Assembly: GCA_900544345.1 (NCBI GenBank)
Contig: UQUR01000004.1
Span: 124,001 to 188,000 of the forward strand
Source: an uncultured Sutterella sp.
GTDB lineage: Bacteria > Pseudomonadota > Gammaproteobacteria > Burkholderiales > Burkholderiaceae_F
Reading direction: 5' to 3'
DNA length: 64,000 nucleotides
How positions within the stretch are numbered: the stretch's first letter is position 1; each line of letters starts with the position of its first letter. Under the pieces are notes generated by a model. It made no database searches. It was given only the letters and a program-made list of their open reading frames with translations, and was not told where the DNA came from. Positions 15,208 through 21,972 of this stretch are shown piece after piece. Position numbers and translations under genes: made by a program.

Positions 15208-15281
15208 GATGAGAGTTAACCTTTTATTAAGAAGTTATGTCCTAAAAACTCAAAACGCGGTCCAAGCGCTTTGATGACTTT

Positions 15282-15323
15282 TTATAAAAAACAAACAGAC
15301 AGAACGCTCCTGCGTTCCGACAT
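15282..15323 (-). CDS. Possible 13-codon leader peptide upstream of frdC
   Basis: A short ORF (MSERRSVLSVCFL) starts at the ATG ending at 15323, with a perfect GGAGG (15333-15337) nine bases upstream, better than the site of frdC itself. Inside it GAACGC and GCGTTC form a six-pair hairpin. It ends about 75 bases before frdC. It may be a regulatory uORF or chance; no homology can be judged at this length. Confidence 0.35.
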   Translation of the reverse strand: MSERRSVLSVCFL

Positions 15324-15420
15324 GCGTATCATCCTCCATTTTTTTGTAAAAAGGTTTGAGTTATGTCATATGTTTTGAGGTTTTTTCAGATTAATTTAAG
15401 TTTATTTAAGGATTTAATTA

Positions 15421-15483
15421 GGGTTAACCCCTAATCGTGAAGGGTTTGAGGGGTTAAAAGTTAAAAAATATTAGGGTTAACCC
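15421..15483. promoter_or_regulatory. Two perfect GGGTTAACCC palindromes with extra half sites
   Basis: GGGTTAACCC occurs at 15421-15430 and 15474-15483, centres 53 bases apart, close to five helical turns. Between them are GGGTT half sites at 15442 and 15451. They lie after upp and 215-275 bases upstream of frdC. The arrangement suits a dimeric regulator binding on one face of the DNA. No known regulator is assigned. Confidence 0.5.
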
Positions 15484-15500
15484 TTGTTTTTATTGTTTGA

Positions 15501-16148
15501 TTATAAAGTGCCGTACAAACGGTCACCGGCATCGCCTAATCCAGGTACGATGTACGCCTTTTCATTCAAATGATCATCTAGGCTAGCCGTGTATACCTCG
15601 ACGTCAGGATGAAGTTTTTGGAAGGTTTCCACACCTTCAGGAGCACACAACAACGACATGAAAATGATGTCTTTACCGCTGACTCCTCTCTTTTTCAGGA
15701 CATCTACGCCGTGCGCAGCGGAGTACCCGGTTGCTAACATGGGATCAACTAAGAAAAAAGTACGACCCTCTAGGTCAGGCAGCTTTACGAGATACTCAAC
15801 TGGGCGTTTATTTTCATCTCGGTACATACCGATGTGACCGACACGAGCCGAAGGCATTAATTCCAAAAAGCCGTCAGCCATTCCGAGGCCGGCGCGAAGA
15901 ATCGGAACGATCACTGGTTTTTTATCAGCTAAAACCGGTGCATCAAAGCGACAGAGCGGGGTTTCAATACTATGCGTAGTCAGCGGTAGATTGCGAGTTA
16001 CTTCATAACCCATTAAGAGAGCAATTTCACGGAGCAGAGCGCGAAAGTCTTTCGTGCAGGTATTTTTATCACGCATAATGCTGAGTTTGTGTTGAATCAA
16101 AGGGTGATCGACGATGTGTAAATGTGGGAATCTGGAATCGTGACGCAT
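15501..16148 (-). CDS. upp: Uracil phosphoribosyltransferase
   Basis: Pyrimidine salvage enzyme that makes UMP from uracil and PRPP. The 215-residue protein has the PRPP-binding loop region LVDPMLATGYSA at about residues 137-148, the VPILRAGLGM segment near 86-95, and the uracil-binding YIVPGLGDAGDR at the C-terminus. AAGGAG lies upstream of the ATG. Length and motifs are typical. It stands alone here; a uracil permease is not adjacent. Confidence 0.97.
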   Translation of the reverse strand: MRHDSRFPHLHIVDHPLIQHKLSIMRDKNTCTKDFRALLREIALLMGYEVTRNLPLTTHSIETPLCRFDAPVLADKKPVIVPILRAGLGMADGFLELMPSARVGHIGMYRDENKRPVEYLVKLPDLEGRTFFLVDPMLATGYSAAHGVDVLKKRGVSGKDIIFMSLLCAPEGVETFQKLHPDVEVYTASLDDHLNEKAYIVPGLGDAGDRLYGTL

Positions 16149-16288
16149 AAGATTTACTCCTTATAGACAACTGTCTTATCTTAGCCTTTTTGCAACAGAA
16201 TAGAAAAACTCTTTTTCAAAAATTCGTCGCCTCAGTGCTTGGCTCGTGTTACAGTTAAACAATTAACCAACTTCTTTCGGAATTTATC

Positions 16289-16822
16289 ATGCATTTGAGA
16301 AGTGTTTTTCTGTTGCTGCTTTTTGTTCTGTGTACTGTTTTCTTGATCGTCAATTGGCAAGGCGTGATGGCCGATGTTAATGTCAATCTTCTATGGACTG
16401 AAATTCAGGCACCGCTTGGCTTGATTTTGCTTTTAGGACCGGGCCTGGTTATTTTGATTTGTTTGGTTTACGGTTTTGTTCAGCAGGCCGCCTTGTCTAT
16501 GGAATTGCGCCGTGTGAATAAACAGTTGCAGCAAGCAAGAGAGCTAGCACAAAAAGCAGAGCAATCTCGGTTTACAGAATTAAAAAATGAAATGCAAAAG
16601 CAAATGCTTGAGTTGCAAAATCAAAGTGCATCACGTCACGCTTCTATCATGGCGGCAGTGAACGGCTTGCAAGCGGCAGTTGATGAAAGTGCTCAAGATA
16701 CGGTTAATTCACTTTCTGCAAGTGTTGGAGAGGTAGAGGATCGTTTGACTCAGCTTGTTGAAATGGCAACAGGTAAGGAAATTGAAATTCGAGATAAGGA
16801 AAAGACAAAAGAAGCAAAGTAA
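16289..16822 (+). CDS. LapA/DUF1049-like membrane protein with coiled-coil tail
   Basis: 177-residue protein with two membrane helices (about residues 5-22 and 42-65) separated by a short WQGVMADVNVN-type periplasmic hairpin, then a long cytoplasmic tail rich in Gln, Glu and Lys (about 70-177) that should form a coiled coil. This layout matches LapA/DUF1049 proteins, which in E. coli assist LapB in controlling lipopolysaccharide synthesis. The tail is longer than in E. coli LapA (about 100 residues in all), and no lapB gene follows, so a shared function is uncertain. Confidence 0.65.
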   Translation: MHLRSVFLLLLFVLCTVFLIVNWQGVMADVNVNLLWTEIQAPLGLILLLGPGLVILICLVYGFVQQAALSMELRRVNKQLQQARELAQKAEQSRFTELKNEMQKQMLELQNQSASRHASIMAAVNGLQAAVDESAQDTVNSLSASVGEVEDRLTQLVEMATGKEIEIRDKEKTKEAK

Positions 16823-16842
16823 AACAGAGCAAGCAAAAAATG

Positions 16843-16888
16843 AGGTGCCGGAGTGAGTCAGTCAGAGTGACTTTGCCGGCACCTTTTT
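16843..16888. terminator. Bidirectional terminator between the LapA-like gene and metI
   Basis: AGGTGCCGG (16843-16851) pairs with CCGGCACCT (16876-16884), with an additional inner AGTCA/TGACT stem. T5 follows on the plus strand, and CATTTTTT follows on the minus strand. It serves both convergent genes. Confidence 0.9.
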
Positions 16889-16890
16889 AA

Positions 16891-17544
16891 TTAACGTTTA
16901 GAGACTTTTCTAACGCACCAGTCTCCGAAACTTTGGATGACCTGAACGAAAACAACCAAAATTAAAACGACCGTCCACATGACATCGGGCATATAACGAT
17001 TATGACCGTAACGGATGCCGATGTCGCCTAAACCGCCGCCGCCGATAGCTCCGGCCATGGCTGAATAACCAACTAAAGTAACAATAGCGATTGTTACGCC
17101 GGCAACAATGCCTGGCATGGCTTCGGGAATCAACACTTTGTTAATGATTTGCATATTGGTAGCTCCCATTGATTGGGCAGCTTCAATCAGTCCTCGATCA
17201 ACCTCTCTGAGGCTCGTTTCCACCAAACGAGCAATAAACGGTGCGACGCCAATAACTAATGGGACAAGTGTTGCTGTCGTGCCGATAGTGGTTCCGACAA
17301 TTAAACGAGTTAAAGGATAGATAGCGACCAGCAAAATGATAAAAGGAGTAGAACGAATGGCGTTGACAATGACTCCAACCACAGCATTTGTAGCAAGCCT
17401 TGGCATTAACCCGCCTTTATCTGTCACATGAAGCAAAACACCCAACGGGATGCCAATTATGCTTCCGAGGATGCCACTGCCGATCACCATGATGACGGTT
17501 TCAATAAAGCCCTCGCCTAAGAGGGCAACAATATCGGCATTCAT
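16891..17544 (-). CDS. metI: Methionine ABC transporter permease
   Basis: Membrane subunit of the D/L-methionine importer. The 217-residue protein has five or six hydrophobic helices and the EAA-loop sequence ETSLREVDRGLIEAAQSMG (about residues 113-131), which docks onto the ATPase. It overlaps metN by four bases (ATGA), showing translational coupling. The binding protein metQ, usually third in the operon, is missing: a terminator follows immediately. Confidence 0.94.
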   Translation of the reverse strand: MNADIVALLGEGFIETVIMVIGSGILGSIIGIPLGVLLHVTDKGGLMPRLATNAVVGVIVNAIRSTPFIILLVAIYPLTRLIVGTTIGTTATLVPLVIGVAPFIARLVETSLREVDRGLIEAAQSMGATNMQIINKVLIPEAMPGIVAGVTIAIVTLVGYSAMAGAIGGGGLGDIGIRYGHNRYMPDVMWTVVLILVVFVQVIQSFGDWCVRKVSKR

Positions 17545-18590
17545 AGATTCACCTCTTCATATTCGACTTGGTTGTCATTTAAGAAGCGTAATGCAGCTTC
17601 ATAATTGTCTTGATTAGGCGTTTCTGCCAAAATCGTCAACATACCGAAACTTGTCCCTTTAAGTTCTTCAACTTGGCCCTGCAAAATGTTGAAGTCAATT
17701 TCAAAACGACGTGTGATGATGGATAACACGGGAAGCGTTACTTCTGAGCCAACAAAGGTTAAGCGCAATAATTTGGCAAATCGGCCGTTGTTTAAAGCGG
17801 TTTCGATACGCTTGCGGACAGTATCATAAATTCTTTTCGGCATATCATGGACGACAACGTCGGCCAACATGGCTCTTGTGGTGGGGTGACGGGGATGGCG
17901 AAATACCTCCAGCACTGTTCCGCTTTCAACGATTTCGCCTTTGTCCATGACAACTACACGATCGCAAATCTGCTTGACCACTTCCATTTCATGGGTGATC
18001 AGAACGATTGTTACGCCGAGTGTTTGATTGATTTTCAGTAGCAGATCCAATGTTGAACGTGTTGTTTCTGGATCGAGAGCACTGGTTGCTTCGTCTGAGA
18101 GCAAAACTATAGGATCATTGGCTAGCGCACGGGCAATACCGACGCGTTGCTTTTGACCGCCAGAAAGCTGTCGGGGGTATTTATCTTTGTGCTCCGATAA
18201 TCCGACTAGTTCAATAAGATGATTGACTTTCGTTTCAATTTCATCTTTTGGAACGTTGTGTAATTCAAGCGGAAGCGCAATATTATCGAAGACGGTTCTA
18301 GAGCTCAGTAAATTGAAGTGCTGGAAAATCATGCCGATTTTTGATCGGACGTTTCTTAGCTTGTCAGGGCTTAATTCGTTTAAGCACTGTCCGTTGACTT
18401 TGACCGTACCTTTGGTCGGTTTGTTAAGAAAATTAATGGTTCTCACCAAAGTCGACTTGCCTGCACCGGAGCGACCGATAATTCCAAAAATTTCCCCCTT
18501 GTTAATGTGTAGACTCACATCTTTTACAGCATGAACTGTTTTGCCATCGGGTGCTGTAAACGCCTGTGAGAGGTGGTCTATGTCAATCAT
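17541..18590 (-). CDS. metN: Methionine ABC transporter ATP-binding protein
   Basis: ATPase of the methionine importer. The start at 18590 gives 349 residues opening MIDIDHLSQAF, the usual family N-terminus; a longer frame adds 25 non-conserved residues overlapping the tRNA-Thr terminator. Walker A GRSGAGKST at about residues 38-46, signature LSGGQKQR near 142-149, and Walker B VLLSDEATSALDP near 160-172. The C-terminal NIL domain (about 270-349), which binds methionine and trans-inhibits transport, is present. Coupled to metI by a four-base overlap. Confidence 0.94.
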   Translation of the reverse strand: MIDIDHLSQAFTAPDGKTVHAVKDVSLHINKGEIFGIIGRSGAGKSTLVRTINFLNKPTKGTVKVNGQCLNELSPDKLRNVRSKIGMIFQHFNLLSSRTVFDNIALPLELHNVPKDEIETKVNHLIELVGLSEHKDKYPRQLSGGQKQRVGIARALANDPIVLLSDEATSALDPETTRSTLDLLLKINQTLGVTIVLITHEMEVVKQICDRVVVMDKGEIVESGTVLEVFRHPRHPTTRAMLADVVVHDMPKRIYDTVRKRIETALNNGRFAKLLRLTFVGSEVTLPVLSIITRRFEIDFNILQGQVEELKGTSFGMLTILAETPNQDNYEAALRFLNDNQVEYEEVNL

Positions 18591-18647
18591 GTTATTGATC
18601 TCTGAAAGAAGTAAGCGTGTAGCGTAACACAGAAAAGCGTCTCTAGA

Positions 18648-18676
18648 AACAAAAAAACTCGTCAAATGACGAGTTT
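18648..18676 (-). terminator. Intrinsic terminator after tRNA-Thr
   Basis: AAACTCGTCA (18655-18664) pairs with TGACGAGTTT (18667-18676), followed by a run of T on the minus strand. It ends the tRNA transcript before metN. Confidence 0.88.
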
Positions 18677-18681
18677 GAGTA

Positions 18682-18757
18682 TGGTGCCGGTTAGAAGACT
18701 TGAACTCCCGACCTTCGCATTACGAATGCGCTGCTCTACCAACTGAGCTAAACCGGC
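18682..18757 (-). tRNA. tRNA-Thr (anticodon CGT)
   Basis: 76-base cloverleaf with encoded CCA. Acceptor GCCGGTT/AACCGGC, D arm GCTC/GAGC, anticodon loop TTCGTAA giving anticodon CGT, reading ACG codons, and T loop TTCAAGT. Closely resembles E. coli thrW, including the mismatch at the top of the anticodon stem. Good promoter upstream and terminator downstream. Confidence 0.97.
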
Positions 18758-18792
18758 GATCCACTTTAGCCTCCCGCAACAGGAGAAGCAGA

Positions 18793-18821
18793 ATTATGCC
18801 GAAGTTTTATTGTATTTGCAA
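18793..18821 (-). promoter_or_regulatory. Promoter of tRNA-Thr
   Basis: Minus-strand TTGCAA (18816-18821) and CATAAT (18793-18798) with a 17-base spacer. It would start transcription about 30 bases before the tRNA, and it lies between the EVE gene stop and the tRNA. Confidence 0.65.
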
Positions 18822-18839
18822 ACAAAATCTAAAAGAATG

Positions 18840-19316
18840 CTAAATTTTTTTCTGGACGAGCTCGTTAATGATGAAGCTGTATTCTTCTTCGCTAATCGGA
18901 GTAATCGATAAGCGATTGCCTTTTTGTAAGATTCTCATACTTTGTAATTGTGGATATTTCCTCAGTGTCTGCAAATCGATTAATTCAATTGGTTCGTCGG
19001 CCATCACATCGACACAAACCCAACGGGGATTTTCTGGAGTGGATTTCGAATCGAAATATTCACTCTTAGGATCAAATTGTGTTTGATCTGGTTTGGCAAC
19101 ACTGGCTACATGAGCTAACCCCACAATACCGGGGTGAGGACAGGAAGAGTGGTAAAACAGTACAGGATCACCGATACTCATCTCGTCTCTCATGAAGTTT
19201 CTGGCTTGATAGTTTCTGATACCGAACCAGTCAATGGTTTTGTCATTTCTGCTAAAAACACTTTCAAAGGAGCATTCAGAAGGCTCAGACTTCATTAACC
19301 AGTATTTTTTACTCAT
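18840..19316 (-). CDS. EVE-domain protein
   Basis: 158-residue single-domain protein of the EVE (PUA-like) fold, which is thought to recognise modified bases in RNA or DNA. Conserved landmarks: MSKKYWLMKSEP at the N-terminus, WFGIRNYQARNFMRD (about residues 30-44) and GDPVLFYHSSC (about 49-59). The start at 19316 is chosen because the conserved domain begins there; a longer frame would run back through the 6S RNA-like region. In several betaproteobacteria an EVE gene lies next to the 6S RNA gene, as here. Molecular role not established. Confidence 0.9.
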   Translation of the reverse strand: MSKKYWLMKSEPSECSFESVFSRNDKTIDWFGIRNYQARNFMRDEMSIGDPVLFYHSSCPHPGIVGLAHVASVAKPDQTQFDPKSEYFDSKSTPENPRWVCVDVMADEPIELIDLQTLRKYPQLQSMRILQKGNRLSITPISEEEYSFIINELVQKKI

Positions 19317-19345
19317 GGGGAAAATGGAATTTGAAGGTAATAGAA

Positions 19346-19524
19346 ACGCTCCCGATAAGGGTTGCCTTGCATCCTGAGTCCGAAGAATCAAGATTGGTCG
19401 CCTCTGAGACGGGTTTCGGGGAAGCATCACGTGCCTCCGCACAGCCGGCCTCAAGTCCAGCAACCGGTTGGGTTAAGCATTGGAACAAGGAATCTTAAAG
19501 CAACTGATCACTTAACGGGAGCAA
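19346..19524 (-). ncRNA. ssrS: Probable 6S RNA
   Basis: About 179 bases between uppP and the EVE gene with no credible protein. The ends pair: GCTCCCG (minus strand, 19516-19522) with CGGGAGC (19348-19354), followed by TAAG/CTTA after one mismatch and GTTGCTTT/AAGGCAAC. An apical arm forms from GGTTGC with GCGACC and continues through CTTGAG/CTCAGAG to a GGAGGCA/TGCTTCC tip hairpin. Between the two arms is a large open bubble. This long rod with a central bubble is the fold of 6S RNA, which mimics an open promoter and binds sigma-70 RNA polymerase. Size and EVE-gene context agree. Ends are approximate; the call rests on structure and context, not on alignment. Confidence 0.75.
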
Positions 19525-19555
19525 GTTAATTGTGTCTCAGTTTAAGAAAAAATAC

Positions 19556-19597
19556 AAACAAAACGGCAAAACAAGTGAAAAATATTGTGTCTTGCCG
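19556..19597 (-). terminator. Intrinsic terminator after uppP
   Basis: On the minus strand CGGCAAGACA (19588-19597) pairs with TGTTTTGCCG (19564-19573), including one G-U pair, followed by TTTTGTTTG. It isolates the 6S RNA gene from uppP. Confidence 0.78.
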
Positions 19598-19606
19598 CGT
19601 TATTAC

Positions 19607-20458
19607 CTACCACTGAACGAGTCCAGAGTAGTGGGTGCCGATGATGATGACTCCAAAAATGATTCTGTACCACCCAAAAGACTTAAAGTCATTTGACGAT
19701 ACGTAACGTAGTAACCATTTGACTACGATCAGAGCACTTATAAACGAAACGATGAAACCCACGGCAAAACCGGCAGTCATATCTGTTGTCCAAACAAAAC
19801 TATGTTCATTTGAGACACGAAGAAATATTTTGGCCAACGAATAAACAGTAGCACCGAAAATTGTCGGAATCGCTAAAAAGAAGGAAAATTCCGTAGCGGC
19901 TTTTCTGGATAGTCCAAGAACCAAGCCGCCGATAATTGTAGCTCCCGAACGGCTGGTTCCTGGGATCATGGCGATGCATTGCATGCAGCCAACTAAAAAG
20001 GCGTCTTTAATTGTCATATCATCCATGCTCTGAACACGAGGGGCATAGTTTCTTTTAGCATGGAGATTTTCAATCCAAAAGATAATCAGACCGCCTACAA
20101 CCAAAGCAATGGCTACAGTAATCGGATTAAATAAAAGTTGCTCAATGTAGTTGGCAAGCAAAACACCTAAAACAGCAGCAGGTAAAAAAGCCACCACAAT
20201 ATTGACCGCTAACTGTTGATCTTTGCCAGGTGTCAGAAGGTGTTTGATAATGCCAAAAAGTTTAACGCGGTAAAACCAGCAGACGGCAAAAATTGCTCCG
20301 GCTTGAATAGCAATACTGAAAGTGTTGACTTCTGGGCCGTTAAAATTCAGCAAGTCGCCCGCAATAATTAAATGACCCGTTGAAGATATTGGCAAAAACT
20401 CAGTCAATCCTTCAACAATTCCCAGAATGAAGGCTTTAATTTGGTAAACAATGTCCAT
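19607..20458 (-). CDS. uppP: Undecaprenyl-diphosphatase (BacA/UppP)
   Basis: Membrane phosphatase that regenerates the undecaprenyl phosphate carrier for peptidoglycan and other envelope polymers; overexpression gives bacitracin resistance. The 283-residue protein has eight or so helices and the two active-site regions: GIVEGLTEFLPISSTGHLI (about residues 14-32) and PGTSRSGATI (about 166-175). The start at 20458 has AGGTGA upstream. It follows trmB by 14 bases and is likely co-transcribed with it. Confidence 0.96.
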   Translation of the reverse strand: MDIVYQIKAFILGIVEGLTEFLPISSTGHLIIAGDLLNFNGPEVNTFSIAIQAGAIFAVCWFYRVKLFGIIKHLLTPGKDQQLAVNIVVAFLPAAVLGVLLANYIEQLLFNPITVAIALVVGGLIIFWIENLHAKRNYAPRVQSMDDMTIKDAFLVGCMQCIAMIPGTSRSGATIIGGLVLGLSRKAATEFSFFLAIPTIFGATVYSLAKIFLRVSNEHSFVWTTDMTAGFAVGFIVSFISALIVVKWLLRYVSSNDFKSFGWYRIIFGVIIIGTHYSGLVQW

Positions 20459-20472
20459 TATCAAATCACCTA

Positions 20473-21195
20473 TTACCGACGTTTAAATACAAGGTCCCAT
20501 ACACCATGACCCAAACGTTCGCCACGGGCATGAAATTTGGTCATCGGACGCTCGGTGATCGGGTTGGCCATCACCGGAGAGTAATCATCATAAAAATTCT
20601 CCAGCAAAGGCTCAGTTTGCAGAACTTCAAGCATCTGCTGAGCATAATTTTCCCAGTCAGTTGCACAGTGAATATAGCCGCCAGGTTTAATTCGCTGCAC
20701 AAGTTCGTGGATAAAAGGTTGTGCAACCAGTCGACGTTTATGATGACGGGCCTTTCTCCATGGATCTGGAAAGTAAATGTGAACGCCATCCAGACTGTCG
20801 GCCGCAATCATGTTCTTGACGACGTCTACGGCATCGTGCTGAATGATACGGACATTGCTCAATGACATTTCATCGAGCCGCTTAGCTAAAGCTCCGACTC
20901 CGGCAGAAAAAACTTCACAGCCCAGGAAATCCACTTCAGGATGCGCTTGGGCAATTGCTGCTGTAGTTTCGCCCATACCGCATCCGATTTCCAAGACCCA
21001 AGGTGCTTTTCTGCCGAAAAGGGATTCAGGTTTAATAATCTCTTCTTTGTACTCTACTGCAAAACGAGGCAGTAGCTCTTCAAGCGCCCTTTTTTGAGCT
21101 TGGCTGATATGGCCGCGGCGTAAAGTGAAACTGCGGATATGCATCTTTTTAAAGGCTTCGATTTCTTCCGCTGTGTGGATTTTTCTTTCGGTCAT
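20473..21195 (-). CDS. trmB: tRNA (guanine-N7-)-methyltransferase
   Basis: Methylates G46 in the variable loop of tRNAs using SAM. The 240-residue protein shows LEIGCGMGETTAAIA (about residues 68-82, SAM binding), FPDPWRKARHHKRRL (about 141-155, the TrmB signature) and the C-terminal TKFHARGERLGHGVWDL block. It follows tRNA-Gly. The start codon lies three bases after the U-run of the tRNA-Gly terminator and has no Shine-Dalgarno sequence; Met19 is the only other in-frame ATG nearby and would remove conserved residues. Confidence 0.95.
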   Translation of the reverse strand: MTERKIHTAEEIEAFKKMHIRSFTLRRGHISQAQKRALEELLPRFAVEYKEEIIKPESLFGRKAPWVLEIGCGMGETTAAIAQAHPEVDFLGCEVFSAGVGALAKRLDEMSLSNVRIIQHDAVDVVKNMIAADSLDGVHIYFPDPWRKARHHKRRLVAQPFIHELVQRIKPGGYIHCATDWENYAQQMLEVLQTEPLLENFYDDYSPVMANPITERPMTKFHARGERLGHGVWDLVFKRR

Positions 21196-21197
21196 AT

Positions 21198-21222
21198 TAA
21201 AAAACGGACTCGTGGGTCCGTT
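21198..21222 (-). terminator. Intrinsic terminator after tRNA-Gly, abutting trmB
   Basis: AACGGAC (21203-21209) pairs with GTCCGTT (21216-21222) and TTTTTT follows on the minus strand, ending three bases before the trmB ATG. Confidence 0.85.
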
Positions 21223-21235
21223 GAGATTGAATTAA

Positions 21236-21309
21236 TGGAGCGGATGAGGGGAATCGAACCCCCGTCATAGGCTTGGGAAGCCTCTGCTCTACCATTGAGC
21301 TACATCCGC
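21236..21309 (-). tRNA. tRNA-Gly (anticodon CCC)
   Basis: 74-base cloverleaf with encoded CCA. Acceptor GCGGATG/CATCCGC, D arm GCTC/GAGC with an eight-base loop, anticodon loop TTCCCAA giving CCC, reading GGG codons, T arm GGGGG/CCCCT-type with loop TTCGATT. Resembles E. coli glyU. Confidence 0.97.
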
Positions 21310-21376
21310 AAAATTGGACCTTTATTTTACTGTTTTTTTTATAAAAATGCTGTTCTTATTTTTGAGAAAAGACCAT

Positions 21377-21385
21377 TGATATAAT
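21377..21385 (+). promoter_or_regulatory. Extended -10 promoter for mscL
   Basis: TGATATAAT: a consensus TATAAT (21380-21385) with the TG dinucleotide of an extended -10 element. No good -35. About 28 bases upstream of the mscL ATG. Confidence 0.6.
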
Positions 21386-21413
21386 CAGCGGACAGCATTA
21401 CGTAGAGGTCATT

Positions 21414-21899
21414 ATGAAAAAATTTATTTCTGATTTTCAAACATTTATCAGCCGGGGAAATGTCATTGATATGGCTGTCGGTGTTATTGTCGGTGCGGCT
21501 TTTACCGCTATTGTGAATTCAATGGTTAAGGATTTGATCAATCCTGTTCTTGGTGTTTTGATCGGATCTCAGGACTTCTCCAATTTTTTCTTCGTTCTTT
21601 CTATGCCGCAGGACTATACGGGCCCCATGACCTATGATGCTCTGACAAAAGCTGGAGCTGCAGTTTTAGGGTATGGAGCTTTTTTCACCGCTGTGTTTCA
21701 TTTTCTTTTGATGGCCTTGGTGGTTTTTAGCCTTGTACGTGTGGTTAATAAAGCTCGAGCTTTGGCAGAAATGAAACTTTTGGCTCAGAAAAAAGATCAA
21801 GCAAAGCAGCTTCAAGCTGCTCCTATACCTCAGGACATTCTTTTACTGCAAGAAATTCGAGACTTATTAAAGACTCAAAAGGAACTTAATAGTAGGTAA
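21414..21899 (+). CDS. mscL: Large-conductance mechanosensitive channel MscL
   Basis: Pentameric inner-membrane emergency valve opened by membrane tension during hypo-osmotic shock. The N-terminal amphipathic helix and first pore helix FISRGNVIDMAVGVIVGAAF (about residues 12-31) are diagnostic. The second helix is at about 85-105, and a basic cytoplasmic helix bundle ends the protein. At 161 residues it is somewhat longer than E. coli MscL (136), through the periplasmic loop and the C-terminal tail. AGAGG lies six bases upstream of the start. Confidence 0.96.
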   Translation: MKKFISDFQTFISRGNVIDMAVGVIVGAAFTAIVNSMVKDLINPVLGVLIGSQDFSNFFFVLSMPQDYTGPMTYDALTKAGAAVLGYGAFFTAVFHFLLMALVVFSLVRVVNKARALAEMKLLAQKKDQAKQLQAAPIPQDILLLQEIRDLLKTQKELNSR

Positions 21900-21906
21900 G
21901 AAAGAA

Positions 21907-21938
21907 GAAACAAAGGCCCCGTTCTTTTGAACAGGGCC
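21907..21938 (-). terminator. Intrinsic terminator after the hydrogenase-rubrerythrin gene
   Basis: GGCCCcGTTC (21915-21924) pairs with GAACaGGGCC (21929-21938), loop TTTT. The minus strand continues TTTGTTTCTT. It separates this gene from the convergent mscL. Confidence 0.8.
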
Positions 21939-21972
21939 GAAAAAACAATTAAATTACGCCAAAGCGTGCGGT

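Noticed and set aside
16843..18760. Methionine riboswitch or transposon near metNI and tRNA-Thr
   Set aside because: No SAM-riboswitch motif precedes metN, and no inverted-repeat ends, integrase or duplicated tRNA fragment is present.
19317..19463. N-terminal extension of the EVE-domain protein
   Set aside because: The extension is unconserved, rich in Arg and Pro, and overlaps the 6S RNA-like fold; the domain starts at MSKKYWLMKSEP.
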